NCBI GenBank assembly: GCA_021372555.1
Contig: JAJFUI010000049.1
Location: 1 to 52,675 of the forward strand
Length of the DNA stretch: 52,675 bases
Direction of reading: 5' to 3'
DNA from: Planctomycetaceae bacterium
GTDB lineage: Bacteria > Planctomycetota > Planctomycetia > Pirellulales > Thermoguttaceae
Shown here piece by piece: positions 43,146-52,675 of the stretch. The position numbers were made by a program, and so were the translations under genes. Within the stretch, counting starts at the first letter, position 1. Each line of letters begins with the position of its first letter. The notes under the pieces were generated by a model, which did not search any database, was not told where the DNA came from, and saw only the letters and a program-made list of their open reading frames with translations.

Positions 43146-43703
43146 TCAGTTTTCCAGCAACACGCCCTTCAGCTCGTCTCTCAGTTGGATTCGCGCCCGA
43201 TGCAGGCGGCTACGGACCGTGCCGACGGGCAGGTCGAGAACCTCGGCGATGGTCTCGTAGCAGCAGCCATCGATTTCTCGCAGCACCACTACCGCTCGAT
43301 ACTCCTCGGACAGTTGGCCGATTGCACGGCGAACCTCACGGCGCCGATCCTTGCGCTCCAAGGCGTCGGCTGGACAGTCGTCATCGTCCACCGGCTCCAT
43401 CGAGTTTGTCTCCCGAAGTCGGTCCATCGATATCGGCGGTCGACGCCGCCGACGATGGTTCATCGCCACGTTGAAAGCGATCCGGTACAGCCATGTGTAG
43501 AACGCGCTTTCGCGGCGGAACGACTCCAACTTCAGAAACGCTTGGACCAGGGCCTCCTGGACGATGTCACGAGCGTCCTCAACATGACCGACCACATGGA
43601 AAATCGTATTGAACAGCCGGTCCTGATACTTCAGGACCAGTTGTCCGAAGCTTTCCGACTTGCCCGCCAGGGCTTCGTCGATCAGTTGGGCGTCGTCACT
43701 CAC
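43146..43703 (-). CDS. ECF-type RNA polymerase sigma factor
   Basis: A 185-aa sigma factor of the extracytoplasmic function group. Region 2 contains DIVQEALVQAFLKLESFRRE followed by FYTWLYRIAFNVAMNHRRR, the -10-recognition and core-binding part. Region 4 contains LSEEYRAVVVLREIDGCCYE and IAEVLDLPVGTVRSRLHRAR, the helix-turn-helix for the -35 box. The start is a GTG at 43703; no strong ribosome-binding site is seen. The anti-sigma gene follows after 41 bases, the standard paired layout. A TTGACA box on the same strand at 43811-43816 could be part of its promoter. Confidence 0.93.
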   Translation of the reverse strand: MSDDAQLIDEALAGKSESFGQLVLKYQDRLFNTIFHVVGHVEDARDIVQEALVQAFLKLESFRRESAFYTWLYRIAFNVAMNHRRRRRPPISMDRLRETNSMEPVDDDDCPADALERKDRRREVRRAIGQLSEEYRAVVVLREIDGCCYETIAEVLDLPVGTVRSRLHRARIQLRDELKGVLLEN

Positions 43704-43785
43704 AGTGGTCTCACACAGAATTGGACGCGCGGCTAGGGCCGGAAGTTCCCGCGGATCGCTCCCGGCGGGCTAGCCTCCTGCTGCC

Positions 43786-43816
43786 ATAGTTTTTCCGATT
43801 CCGGGACGGTTGTCAA
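43786..43816 (-). promoter_or_regulatory. Possible promoter of the sigma/anti-sigma pair
   Basis: On the minus strand a perfect TTGACA (43811-43816) is followed after about 19 bases by a weak AACTAT. A CGGAATCGGAAA stretch in between might instead be an ECF-type -35 region for autoregulation. Only the -35 box is clear. Confidence 0.3.
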
Positions 43817-43836
43817 ACCCCCGTTGCGGCGGCCCT

Positions 43837-45264
43837 CTACGCGTCAGGACTCCTCGGTTGATTTTCAAGGTGGCGTGCTGGGTTCGACGCTGGGTCTGCC
43901 GCCTCGCCGTTTCGGCTGGAGCGTACCAGCGAAGCCAGACCCCCGAACACTGCGGCCACGGTTGCGACAGCAAGAGCCGGGCCAACGGCGTTGGCCAGTT
44001 TGCACGCGGGGTCAAGGGCCAACATCGTCGTAAGCACGGCGCCGGACAGGCCGACGCCGAGCACCATGCCCACGTTGCGGGCTGTGGCCATCACGCCGGC
44101 GGCGATGCCCTGCCGGTTGCGCGGCGCCGCGCCCATCAGGGCGCTGTTGTTAGGGCTAATAAAAACACCCGTCCCCAAGCCCGTCAGAGAGCACGCAGCC
44201 ACGACATACGAGCAGGGAGTCTTGGGGCCAATGAATGACAGCAGCAGCGCGCCGCCGGCGAGGATGCCCATGCCGATGGCTGATGGCACGCCGGAGCGGA
44301 CGCGGTCGGAGATTGTGCCGCTGATCGGCGCGGCCACGGCCATCACCAGGGGCTGAACGCTCAGTAGGATGCCGGCCGTGGCAGTGTCCATACCCCGGCC
44401 TCGCACGAGATAGAAAGGCAGCAAGAAGGCGATTGTGGCAGTGCAGATGTAGTTGAAGACCGCCGCCGTGACCGACGCAGAGAACACCCGATTGCGAAAC
44501 AGCGACAGATCGAGCATGGGGTGCCGCGATCGGCGCTCGACATGAAGGAATAGCGCCAGCAGCAGAACGCTAATGGCCGTCAATGAGACGATGGGCGTCG
44601 AGCGCCAACCCCACTCATGCCCCTGGTTCAGCGCCAGCAGCAGTGCGATCAAGCCCGCCGTGAAGCTGACCGCGCCGAGGTAGTCAAAAGGCTCCGTGAG
44701 CTCCGCCCTGCGCCGCGACGGGATGAAACACGCCCCGCAGGCCAAGGCGACCGCGCCGACCGGCACATTGACGTAAAACGCCGCACGCCAGCCGAACGCG
44801 TGGGCCAACCAGCCGCCGATTGCCGGACCGGAAGCGAGACCTAGGTAGGTCATCGTCGCTTGCATGCCCATCGCTTGGCCTCGTTGCCGGGCGGGAAAGT
44901 TCATTGTCAGCAGAGCGGGCCCAGTGGCGAAGACCATTGCCGCGCCCAATGCCTGAACGCCGCGAAAAAGCACGAGCCCGCCGACGCTCGGCGCCGCGCC
45001 GCATAGCGCCGATCCGATGACGAATAGCCCAAAGCCCGAAGTGTAGACCAACTTGTGTCCGCGAAGATCGCCGAGCCGCCCGAAGCTGAGCAGAAGCACG
45101 CTGATGGTCAGCAGGTAGACAGTGACGGCCCACTGGACCTGAGCGACGTCGCAGCCGAAATTGCGTTGGATGACCGGCAGTACCGTGTTAACGATGCTGC
45201 TATCGAGCGCCGACATGAATGTCCCGGTCCCGACGGACAACAGCACCCACCACTTACGATCCAT
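43837..45264 (-). CDS. MFS drug exporter, EmrB/QacA (DHA2) type
   Basis: A 475-aa protein with about fourteen membrane helices. MDRKWWVLLSVGTGTFMSAL followed by DSSIVNTVLPVIQRNFG is the first-helix signature of the 14-helix drug:H+ antiporters, and the loop LLSFGRLGDLRGHKLVYTSG is the usual 2-3 motif. GPAIGGWLAHAFGWRAAFYV is motif C, which marks exporters. The substrate is not known. It follows hemA after 34 bases on the same strand. GGGA seven bases upstream supports ATG 45264. The C-terminal tail is polar. Confidence 0.9.
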   Translation of the reverse strand: MDRKWWVLLSVGTGTFMSALDSSIVNTVLPVIQRNFGCDVAQVQWAVTVYLLTISVLLLSFGRLGDLRGHKLVYTSGFGLFVIGSALCGAAPSVGGLVLFRGVQALGAAMVFATGPALLTMNFPARQRGQAMGMQATMTYLGLASGPAIGGWLAHAFGWRAAFYVNVPVGAVALACGACFIPSRRRAELTEPFDYLGAVSFTAGLIALLLALNQGHEWGWRSTPIVSLTAISVLLLALFLHVERRSRHPMLDLSLFRNRVFSASVTAAVFNYICTATIAFLLPFYLVRGRGMDTATAGILLSVQPLVMAVAAPISGTISDRVRSGVPSAIGMGILAGGALLLSFIGPKTPCSYVVAACSLTGLGTGVFISPNNSALMGAAPRNRQGIAAGVMATARNVGMVLGVGLSGAVLTTMLALDPACKLANAVGPALAVATVAAVFGGLASLVRSSRNGEAADPASNPARHLENQPRSPDA

Positions 45265-45298
45265 AATTCTTCCCGCTCGTCGCCATCTGCACCCGAGG

Positions 45299-46570
45299 TC
45301 AGTCCTTTAGTTGAAACAGCCGTTTGAGCGCTTCGAGCAGTCCGTGCGGCACGCCGTCACGCGACTCATCGCGAAGCGATTCCAACGGCGGGTGCAGAAG
45401 TTTGTTCACCAGCCGGTCGAACGAGCGGCGAATCTCTTCCTGCGCCTCTGGGCCAAGCTCTGGCAACTTCTTCAGCAATCGTTGTAGCTCTTCTTCTTTC
45501 GGCCGCTGCCAACCGACGCGAAGCCGTTCGATCACCGGCCCCACGGCGCGGTGATACATGTCGGCCATGAACCGCGACGTCTCTTGCTCGACAATCCGGG
45601 TGGCCGCCGGCAGTTCCCGGTCGCGCCGCTGGCGGTTTCGCTGGCAGACCGCTTCCAGATCGTCAATCGAGTAGAGATACACGTCCGGCCGATCGCCCAC
45701 GGCGGGGTCAATGTCGCGAGGCACTGCCAGATCGAGGACCAATAGTGGCTTGCGTCGGCGCAGCGCTTCGACCGTGGCAAACTCCGCCGCCGTCACAACC
45801 GGCTCCTGAGCGCCGGTCAGGCTGATCACCATGTCGGCCGTCGCCAGCGCGGGCGCTAGCCGTTCCCAGGGAATAGCTTGGCCGTCCCACCGATGCGCCA
45901 GCTCGACGGCGCGGTCCAAGTGTCGGTTGACCACCGTCACCCGCCGCACACCTTCTTCTCGTAGGTAGCGGAGCGTCTCGTCGGCCATTTCGCCGGCGCC
46001 GATGACCAGGCACTCTTTGTCGTCGAATCGCTCGAAGACTCCGCGGGCAAAATCGCCGACGGCCACGCTGGGAACGCTCACACGCCGCTGATGAATGGCC
46101 GTCTCGGTGGCCACCCGGTGAGCCACCCGCAACGCGGCCTGGAAGGCTGCGTGCAGTAGCGGGCCGGTGTTGTCTTGCTGCGTCGCCGTTTCGTAGGCCT
46201 CTTTCACTTGGGCGAGGATTTGCGGTTCGCCCAGCACCATGCTGTCGAGGCTCGATGCCACGTTGAACAGGTGCCGCACGGCGGCCTCATCGTCGTGCTG
46301 ATAAAGATGTCGTGCCACCTCGGCCGGATCAATACTATGGAATCGAGCGAGAAAACCAGCAATCTGGTCCAGCGACGGCTCGCATTGCTGCTCCGTGGCC
46401 GCGTAAATTTCGACCCGATTGCACGTCGACAGCAATACGGCCTCGACGCCACAGAAGGCTCGACGCCAGCGGTCCAACGCCTCGCGGGTCTGGGCCGCCG
46501 AGAACGCCAACCGCTCCCGCACTCCGACCGCGGCGCTGTGGTGGCTGCAACCGACAACCTTGACTAACAT
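45299..46570 (-). CDS. hemA: Glutamyl-tRNA reductase
   Basis: A 423-aa enzyme that reduces glutamyl-tRNA to glutamate-1-semialdehyde, the first step of C5-pathway haem synthesis. It begins MLVKVVGCSHHSAAVGVRER. The catalytic Cys50 lies in AVLLSTCNRVEIYAATEQ, and ASSLDSMVLGEPQILAQVKE is a second family block. The NADPH-binding part has CLVIGAGEMADETLRYLREE. The C-terminal dimerisation helices follow. The start at 46570 overlaps the end of the upstream hemX-like gene by seven bases; the much longer open frame upstream of it is a shadow. Confidence 0.96.
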   Translation of the reverse strand: MLVKVVGCSHHSAAVGVRERLAFSAAQTREALDRWRRAFCGVEAVLLSTCNRVEIYAATEQQCEPSLDQIAGFLARFHSIDPAEVARHLYQHDDEAAVRHLFNVASSLDSMVLGEPQILAQVKEAYETATQQDNTGPLLHAAFQAALRVAHRVATETAIHQRRVSVPSVAVGDFARGVFERFDDKECLVIGAGEMADETLRYLREEGVRRVTVVNRHLDRAVELAHRWDGQAIPWERLAPALATADMVISLTGAQEPVVTAAEFATVEALRRRKPLLVLDLAVPRDIDPAVGDRPDVYLYSIDDLEAVCQRNRQRRDRELPAATRIVEQETSRFMADMYHRAVGPVIERLRVGWQRPKEEELQRLLKKLPELGPEAQEEIRRSFDRLVNKLLHPPLESLRDESRDGVPHGLLEALKRLFQLKD

Positions 46571-47502
46571 GGTTGCCCTCCGCCATGGCGACCGGAGCCA
46601 GAAGCCGGCAGGGCGAAAACGTGACTTGTTCTTGCTCTCTCCCCTCCCCCATCGCCCTTTGCGCCTCGCCTTCCCCAGTGTCCGCTCTGCACCATCACTC
46701 CCGTGGCAAGCATGATCACAAGGAAGATGAAGCTTACAACGGTCAGGTACGCGACCTTTCGTCCCTGCCGGACTGGCCGAAAAAACCCGCCAGCGACTAC
46801 GGCGGCCAGTAGCCAGGCAAACGTCAACCAAGTGCTCAGCACCACCGGGTCGTGCCAGGCCAGCCGCAGCGACCTCTCCCGGGCGTTGATGCGGTCAAGC
46901 ACCATGCCGGACAGAATTCCGACGCCCAGCATCAGCACCGAAACGACGATGGCGCGATAGTTCGCCCTCTGTAACCATTCGAGGCTCGGAAGTCGCAGAC
47001 CGCGAGTGGACACGATCTTGTGTTTCAGGTGTCGTGCCTGCCCAAGATACATGAGTCCAGCCACGAAGCCCACGAGCACGGCGACTGTTGCCATGGCGAG
47101 CGAAAATCCGTGAATTGCCCCCCAAGCCCGCGATGCCGGCTCGCGTTCGAGCGGTGTTGCGCTGGCCGCCAGGCTGGCCGTGCCCACCAGCGCCAGTGCC
47201 AGTGGCAACAGAAAAAGCCCGAAAGGGCCGTGTCGATGAAACAGTGCGAGGTAAAGATAAACCGCCACCAGCACCCAGGCGGCGACAAAGAACCAATCCT
47301 GCTGACTCGACAGCGGCGCGCCCCGCTCCATCGGGCTGACGGCGCGGTAGTAGAGAAATGCCGTGTGTGCGAGCAGCCCCGCCGCGGCGAAAACGACCGC
47401 CACCGCCGCTCGAACCCGGCTGTGGGACCACAGCCGCGAGATTTCCAACCCCAGCGCCACGGCATAGCTCGCGGCGAAACAGATCGTGCTAACCCCGGAC
47501 AT
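46564..47502 (-). CDS. HemX/CcsA-like cytochrome c assembly membrane protein
   Basis: A 312-aa polytopic protein with about eight helices. The block AWGAIHGFSLAMATVAVLVG and later RLAWHDPVVLSTWLTFAWLL match CcsA/HemX-like proteins of the cytochrome c assembly family; the conserved His residues of HGFS and of WHDP are in place to bind haem. In Bacillus and many other bacteria hemX lies beside hemA and affects GluTR levels. The overlap with hemA suggests translational coupling and the same link here. No partner CcsB/ResB gene is in the window. The C-terminal 30 residues are Gly/Arg-rich. Confidence 0.85.
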   Translation of the reverse strand: MSGVSTICFAASYAVALGLEISRLWSHSRVRAAVAVVFAAAGLLAHTAFLYYRAVSPMERGAPLSSQQDWFFVAAWVLVAVYLYLALFHRHGPFGLFLLPLALALVGTASLAASATPLEREPASRAWGAIHGFSLAMATVAVLVGFVAGLMYLGQARHLKHKIVSTRGLRLPSLEWLQRANYRAIVVSVLMLGVGILSGMVLDRINARERSLRLAWHDPVVLSTWLTFAWLLAAVVAGGFFRPVRQGRKVAYLTVVSFIFLVIMLATGVMVQSGHWGRRGAKGDGGGERARTSHVFALPASGSGRHGGGQPC

Positions 47503-47542
47503 GGCTTTTAGTACAACGGACGTATAGGCGTGATGTCAGCGT

Positions 47543-48595
<1,053 letters not shown>

Positions 48596-48643
48596 GAGAG
48601 TCGTTGGTAAAAAAGCCCCACGACTGCCGTCGCGGGGAGCGTT

Positions 48644-50923
48644 CTAATTCTTTGGGGCGGATACGTCCGACTTTCTTGCCGACGGCGCCGATGCTTCGAT
48701 GCTGTCCAGGATACGCGCCAGCAGTTGTTGCGTGGCTCGATCCTCTTTCTCGCTTTGGTTGTAGCGATCGTACCGCTGGCGGATCTCCTCGACCGTCAGC
48801 AGAACGCCATGATCGCGGACGTTTTTGCGGAAGGCCGATGCGGCGGCTTGCCGTAGTGTCAACGGTTGAGCCGAGCGGCCGGCCACGTCCACCAACGCGC
48901 GCTGAGCTTCGGCTGAGTTCACGTTCGCCAGAACCGCTACTGCCTTGGGCGCTAGAGCCGGCGCCGCGAGGGTAGCCATCACAGAGCCCTGCACGCGGTG
49001 AAGATCGTATAGCCCGTTCGACGACCGGCTCAACTCGGCCAACAGGTCGAGCGCCCTGGCGGCCTGCCGCTGCCGCGTCTGCAAGCTAACGAAGTCCTGC
49101 GGCGCGATTGCCAGCAACTGATCGAGTTGCCACCGCAAAGCCTTGTCGTCGCGAGGCCGGGTGAATGCCTTGGTAAGCGGGTCTGACTTCGCCACATGCT
49201 CGGCTCGATCGAGATAGCCGGCCCCGGCGATCAGCCCCACGCGGATCGACGCAGTGCGTGGGTCGTGCCGCAACTGCTGCAACAGCATGGCAGCCGTCGG
49301 ACGACTAATCGTCACGTCGATCAGCGCCACCTCGTAATCCGCCGATCGCGATGCCTGCGATAGCAATTCCCTTCCGTCGAAGGATGTGTGGGTTCGGTAG
49401 CCGGCCGTCGCGAGCAGCCCTGCCAGATCCCGGGCCTCCGAAAGACTCGGGCAGGCGACTAACGCGCCGCGGGTGCCCTGCGTCGCTGCAAAGAATGCAA
49501 GCGCATCGAGCACGTAGCTCGACCCAGCGAACGGTCGGCTGGGTTGCAAGCGGACAATCGTCTCTACCGCGGCCATCCGCAGCCGCCGGTCGGGGCTTTG
49601 CACCGCCTGTATCAACGGCGAGGCCGAGGCCCCTTCGACCAGCAGTGTGCTAGCCGTTCCCAACTCTCCCAGCAGTTGCGCCGCTGCCGCCGCGGCCAGC
49701 GGATGCCCCTGGGCCATCATATCGACCAGCAATCGCTGAAGCACGCTTACCCCGGCTTCCCGCGCCTCAACCAGAGCCGGGGCGGCATCGTCCCACGGAC
49801 AGTCTGGCCCCTTCTGATAAGCTGCCGCTTCGAGCATGGTTGCCAGGCGGAGCAAACGGACCTGCGGATCGTCGGGGGCAATCGCGACCGCATCCGCGGC
49901 AAAACGCGCCGCCAAGGTGCGCGCGGCCTCGGCCGCCGTGACGGTTCGGGCCACGCACCGTCGCTGCGACCGGTCCCAACGCCACATCTCAACCTTACCG
50001 TCGACAATGCCGTCGACCGCTTGCCGTCCGTCGAAATACGCCTTGGCAGTTTTGTAGAGCATGGCGGCCGCTTCAGCCTTGTCTGGCGCCGCGCCGATTA
50101 GCTGCTGCAGCGCCTCGCGCGAGAGTTGGCGCGTCCCCGGCTGCTTGACCAGCGGTTGAGCGTTCGCCAACAGAAAGATTGAGGCCCGCCGATCGCCCAT
50201 TTCGGCAAGTGTCTTGATGGCCTGAGCCCTGGTCGCCGCGTCCGCATCGCAGAAGACAGCGACGAGTGCGTCTCGCGCGGTCCGACCCATTCCGGCAAGC
50301 ACGGCCCGAACGTTCTCATGCTCGGCGGAGCGAGCGGGATCTGCCAGCACGGCGATCAGCGGATTGATGGCCGCCACGCCGGCGTCTTGAAGGCCGGCAA
50401 CCGCCAGAAACCGCTTGTCTTCCGACGGAGCTTGCAACTGCCGGATCAAGCCCGCAATGCGCTCCGCATCCTGAGACCGGCCGCGATTTGCCGCCATTAC
50501 GGCGTCAGCCAGCTTCTTGGCTTCCGGCTGCAACGCGGCTTGTCCCGAGATCTCGACGAACGTCTGGACGCCAAGCTGGTCAACCAGTTCCGTAAGCTGT
50601 GTCTGGTTGAGCTTCGCGTCGAGCACTCTCTTGAGATAGTCTTTCGCCAGGTCAGCTCGTCCGAGGTCCGCCAAGATCTTTGCGGCCCGCACGCGCTCTG
50701 CCGGCGTCGTCGGCTTGGTGGCCAGGATGGCCGCGACGCCCGAATCACCTTTGGCGGCGTCTTCAACTGACTGCTTCGCCGTTGCGGGTTTTGATGGCGA
50801 GCCCGGCCTCGGCTTGGGCTCCTCTGCCAACGCGGGAGTCGCGATCAGAAACCCAACAATCGCGACCAGCAGCCAATGACGGACTGACGATAAATGGCTC
50901 ATAGCATTGTCGTTTCGCTTCAT
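48644..50923 (-). CDS. Exported HEAT-repeat protein with an embedded receiver-like domain
   Basis: A 759-aa protein. The signal peptide HWLLVAIVGFLIATPALA (about 16-33) is followed by a Lys/Pro-rich stretch. HEAT-like helix pairs occupy about 60-290 and 380-460 (DARSAEH-type turns; MAAVETIVRLQ). Residues 485-605 look like a response-regulator receiver: a first strand GALVACPS, the phospho-acceptor-like Asp536 in VALIDVTIS, and Lys585 in DPLTKAFTRP. The acidic pair after the first strand is missing, so phosphorylation is unlikely. More helical repeats fill the C-terminus. ATG 50923 or 50902 may be the start; neither has a clear ribosome-binding site. Function unknown; the gene lies 15 bases after argH. 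Confidence 0.75.
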   Translation of the reverse strand: MKRNDNAMSHLSSVRHWLLVAIVGFLIATPALAEEPKPRPGSPSKPATAKQSVEDAAKGDSGVAAILATKPTTPAERVRAAKILADLGRADLAKDYLKRVLDAKLNQTQLTELVDQLGVQTFVEISGQAALQPEAKKLADAVMAANRGRSQDAERIAGLIRQLQAPSEDKRFLAVAGLQDAGVAAINPLIAVLADPARSAEHENVRAVLAGMGRTARDALVAVFCDADAATRAQAIKTLAEMGDRRASIFLLANAQPLVKQPGTRQLSREALQQLIGAAPDKAEAAAMLYKTAKAYFDGRQAVDGIVDGKVEMWRWDRSQRRCVARTVTAAEAARTLAARFAADAVAIAPDDPQVRLLRLATMLEAAAYQKGPDCPWDDAAPALVEAREAGVSVLQRLLVDMMAQGHPLAAAAAAQLLGELGTASTLLVEGASASPLIQAVQSPDRRLRMAAVETIVRLQPSRPFAGSSYVLDALAFFAATQGTRGALVACPSLSEARDLAGLLATAGYRTHTSFDGRELLSQASRSADYEVALIDVTISRPTAAMLLQQLRHDPRTASIRVGLIAGAGYLDRAEHVAKSDPLTKAFTRPRDDKALRWQLDQLLAIAPQDFVSLQTRQRQAARALDLLAELSRSSNGLYDLHRVQGSVMATLAAPALAPKAVAVLANVNSAEAQRALVDVAGRSAQPLTLRQAAASAFRKNVRDHGVLLTVEEIRQRYDRYNQSEKEDRATQQLLARILDSIEASAPSARKSDVSAPKN

Positions 50924-50938
50924 TGTAGTCGCAGTGCT

Positions 50939-52321
50939 CTACGTCAACTGCAGCGACTCCTTCCACCGCCGCACCTGTTGCTTCACCTGTTCCGGTCCTG
51001 TCGAGCCGTAACTGATCATCGCGGCCACCGCCTTCGCCGGTCCCAGTGCTTCGTACACACCTGCGTCGAGTTCCGGATAGGCTTGCCGGAAATCCTCCAG
51101 CGGCAGGTCCGCGAGTCGGACACCCTGATCCATGGCTTTGCGCACCAAACGACCCACCAAGCCGTGGGCGGTTCGTTGCGGCACGCCGCGCCGAATCAGG
51201 TGTTCCATCAAGGTCGTGGCGTCGAGGTGCCCCCGGTCCAACCGTTCGGCGATCGCCGCCCGATTTAACTCCGCGCCAGCCACGAGCGGGGCGGCCAGGT
51301 CGAGTGACGCCGCCACCGTGTCGAACGAGTTCATCAGCGGCAGCGTTGCCTCTTGCAAATCGCGATTGTACGCCAGCGGCAAGCCCTTCTGAAGCACCAA
51401 CAGCGCCTGCAGATTCCCCACGGCACGTGCCGTCTTGCCGCGAATCAACTCGAGCACGTCCGGGTTGATCTTCTGCGGCATGATCGACGAACCCGTGCAA
51501 AAGCTTTCGGGCAGTGTGAGGAAGTCAAACTCGGCCGTGGACCACAGAATCCACTCTTCCCCCCAGCCGCTCAGGTGCTCAGCGATCATCGTCAGCGCGA
51601 AGGCGAACTCCAGCACGAAGTCCCGATCGCTTGACGCGTCGAGGCTATTGGCAGCCACGCCTTCAAACCCTAGCCGCGAGGCGACATCTTGCCGGTCAAT
51701 CGGCAAGCTACTGCCGGCCAGCGCCGCCGCGCCGAGAGGCAACACATTAGTGCGGCGGCGGCAGTCGGCCAGCCGTCCCCGGTCGCGATCCAGCTTTTCG
51801 CAGTAGGCAAGCCAGTAGTGCGGCGCCAACACCGGCTGCGCTCGCCGCATGTGGGTGTAGCCCGGCAGAATCACGTCCGCGTCTCGATCACAACGCCCGA
51901 CAAACGCCCTCTGCAACGCGACAAGCCGAGCGTCAATCTCATCCGTCGCCCAGCGAACCCACAGCCGCAGGTCGGTGGCCACCTGGTCGTTTCGGCTGCG
52001 GGCGGTATGGAGCTTCCGACCCACGTCGCCCAGCCGCTCCACCAACGCCCGCTCGACGTGCATGTGGATGTCTTCCAACTCGGCGCGGAACGCGAACCGG
52101 CCCTGCTCGATCTCATCGCGGATTTCTCCGAGGGCGTGCTCGATCTGCTGCGCCTCGTCGGATGGCACCAGTCCGACTTTGGCCAACATCTGCACGTGGG
52201 CGATCGAACCGGCAATGTCCTGCGCAAAAAGCCGCTGGTCGAAGCTCACGCTTTCGGTGAACTGCTCCACGCGGCGATCTGTCGCCTGGTCGAACACCCC
52301 TCCCCAAGGCTTCTCGGCCAC
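50939..52321 (-). CDS. argH: Argininosuccinate lyase
   Basis: A 460-aa enzyme that splits argininosuccinate into arginine and fumarate, the last step of arginine synthesis. The superfamily signature GSSIMPQKINPD is complete, and TARSRNDQVATDLRLWVR, PGYTHMRRAQPV and DASSDRDFVLEFAFAL are the other conserved parts of the active site. The start is a GTG at 52321 with a perfect GGAGGA six bases upstream; a GTG 18 codons earlier lacks this. Length matches the family exactly. It is the first gene of a closely packed minus-strand run that includes the HEAT, sigma-54, hemX, hemA and MFS genes. No other arg gene is near. Confidence 0.97.
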   Translation of the reverse strand: MAEKPWGGVFDQATDRRVEQFTESVSFDQRLFAQDIAGSIAHVQMLAKVGLVPSDEAQQIEHALGEIRDEIEQGRFAFRAELEDIHMHVERALVERLGDVGRKLHTARSRNDQVATDLRLWVRWATDEIDARLVALQRAFVGRCDRDADVILPGYTHMRRAQPVLAPHYWLAYCEKLDRDRGRLADCRRRTNVLPLGAAALAGSSLPIDRQDVASRLGFEGVAANSLDASSDRDFVLEFAFALTMIAEHLSGWGEEWILWSTAEFDFLTLPESFCTGSSIMPQKINPDVLELIRGKTARAVGNLQALLVLQKGLPLAYNRDLQEATLPLMNSFDTVAASLDLAAPLVAGAELNRAAIAERLDRGHLDATTLMEHLIRRGVPQRTAHGLVGRLVRKAMDQGVRLADLPLEDFRQAYPELDAGVYEALGPAKAVAAMISYGSTGPEQVKQQVRRWKESLQLT

Positions 52322-52450
52322 AAGAAATCCTCCACCGGTCTCAGTCGTCGAAGACACCCCCCCGCAGTCTACCACAATCGACGCTCGCTTCGTAGATGCA
52401 CCGAAGCCACCCGGACCGGAAACACTGCGCGAGACGACCGACAGCGGAGA

Positions 52451-52675
52451 CTAACCGTCTGCCTGATTGGGGGGTGTTTCGGCCGCATACCCGGCCGCGC
52501 CCACCGCCGCGAGAAGGCGGTCAGTCGCTAAGTGCTCGCCGGTCACATACGCCCGGCCAGCCTTCAAGTCGATTTCGACCGCCGTCACGCCATGACACTC
52601 CCGCAAAGCGCGACCGACGGCCGCCGCGCAGTGTTGGCAGGTCATGCCGGAGACGGACAGTTCCAGGTGCTCATC
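52451..52675 (-). CDS. Heavy-metal-associated (HMA) domain protein, copper-chaperone-like (cut by window edge)
   Basis: The frame is open to the right edge. The visible part begins DEHLELSVSGMTCQHCAAAV and ends after EIDLKAGRAYVTGEHL and AAVGAAGYAAETPPNQADG. GMTCQHC is the CxxC copper-binding loop of HMA domains, and the rest has the usual beta-alpha-beta-beta-alpha-beta pattern. The total length (about 75 residues seen) fits a free CopZ-like chaperone that lacks only a few N-terminal residues, though it could be the end of a longer protein. An internal ATG at 52645 falls at the CxxC loop and is not the start. Confidence 0.85.
   Translation of the reverse strand, partial: DEHLELSVSGMTCQHCAAAVGRALRECHGVTAVEIDLKAGRAYVTGEHLATDRLLAAVGAAGYAAETPPNQADG

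Overview
The window is high-GC bacterial DNA and looks like a chromosomal segment of a Planctomycetota species, probably of the Pirellulales. The signs are a BBP7-type outer-membrane barrel, a second planctomycete-style Cys-rich barrel, a Ser/Thr kinase with the planctomycete N-terminal segment, an ECF sigma/long anti-sigma pair, a Coa1-like protein, and several small proteins I recognise only as planctomycete-type hypotheticals. I found no rRNA, tRNA, CRISPR array, transposase or prophage gene. Most genes are core or lineage-specific. The only clear accessory module is a vapBC toxin-antitoxin pair.

Left part, 1-6.4 kb: a minus-strand exopolysaccharide cluster. It runs from a strong promoter (6410-6439) through a Wzc-type chain-length/tyrosine kinase, a Wzx-type flippase, a pyruvyl-transferase-family protein and a glycosyltransferase to a membrane protein cut by the left edge. 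Next, 6.6-13.4 kb: an exported barrel, a Ser/Thr kinase, a TerC protein and an 840-aa anti-sigma/FecR/HEAT-like transmembrane protein. From 13.4 to 25.4 kb: a flavodoxin-fold oxidoreductase, vapBC with its promoter and operator, alpha-glucan phosphorylase, an AsmA-like protein, chorismate synthase, a DUF4105 lipoprotein, an MFS transporter, a secreted beta-helix/propeller protein and a Coa1-like pair.

From 25.5 to 33 kb: an O-antigen-ligase-like gene carrying an in-frame array of palindromic repeats, a sulfatase-fold protein that has lost its catalytic residues, an M24 peptidase, a GlsB-like membrane protein, a TPR protein and the BBP7 barrel. From 33 to 41.3 kb: an orphan ParA, MurJ, a short P-II protein, a Tex protein with a large low-complexity insertion, and a conserved planctomycete protein. 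Three more palindromic repeats lie between these genes. From 41.6 kb to the right edge: anti-sigma and ECF sigma, then a closely packed minus-strand run argH, exported HEAT/receiver-like protein, sigma-54 activator, hemX-like, hemA and MFS exporter, and finally an HMA copper-chaperone-like gene cut by the right edge.

The best leads are: the palindromic repeats translated inside the ligase gene; the exported HEAT protein with an embedded degenerate receiver beside a sigma-54 activator that has no sensor domain; the pseudo-sulfatase; and the large anti-sigma-like protein with two anti-sigma motifs and no sigma gene next to it. I did not see a complete new defence or mobile system.
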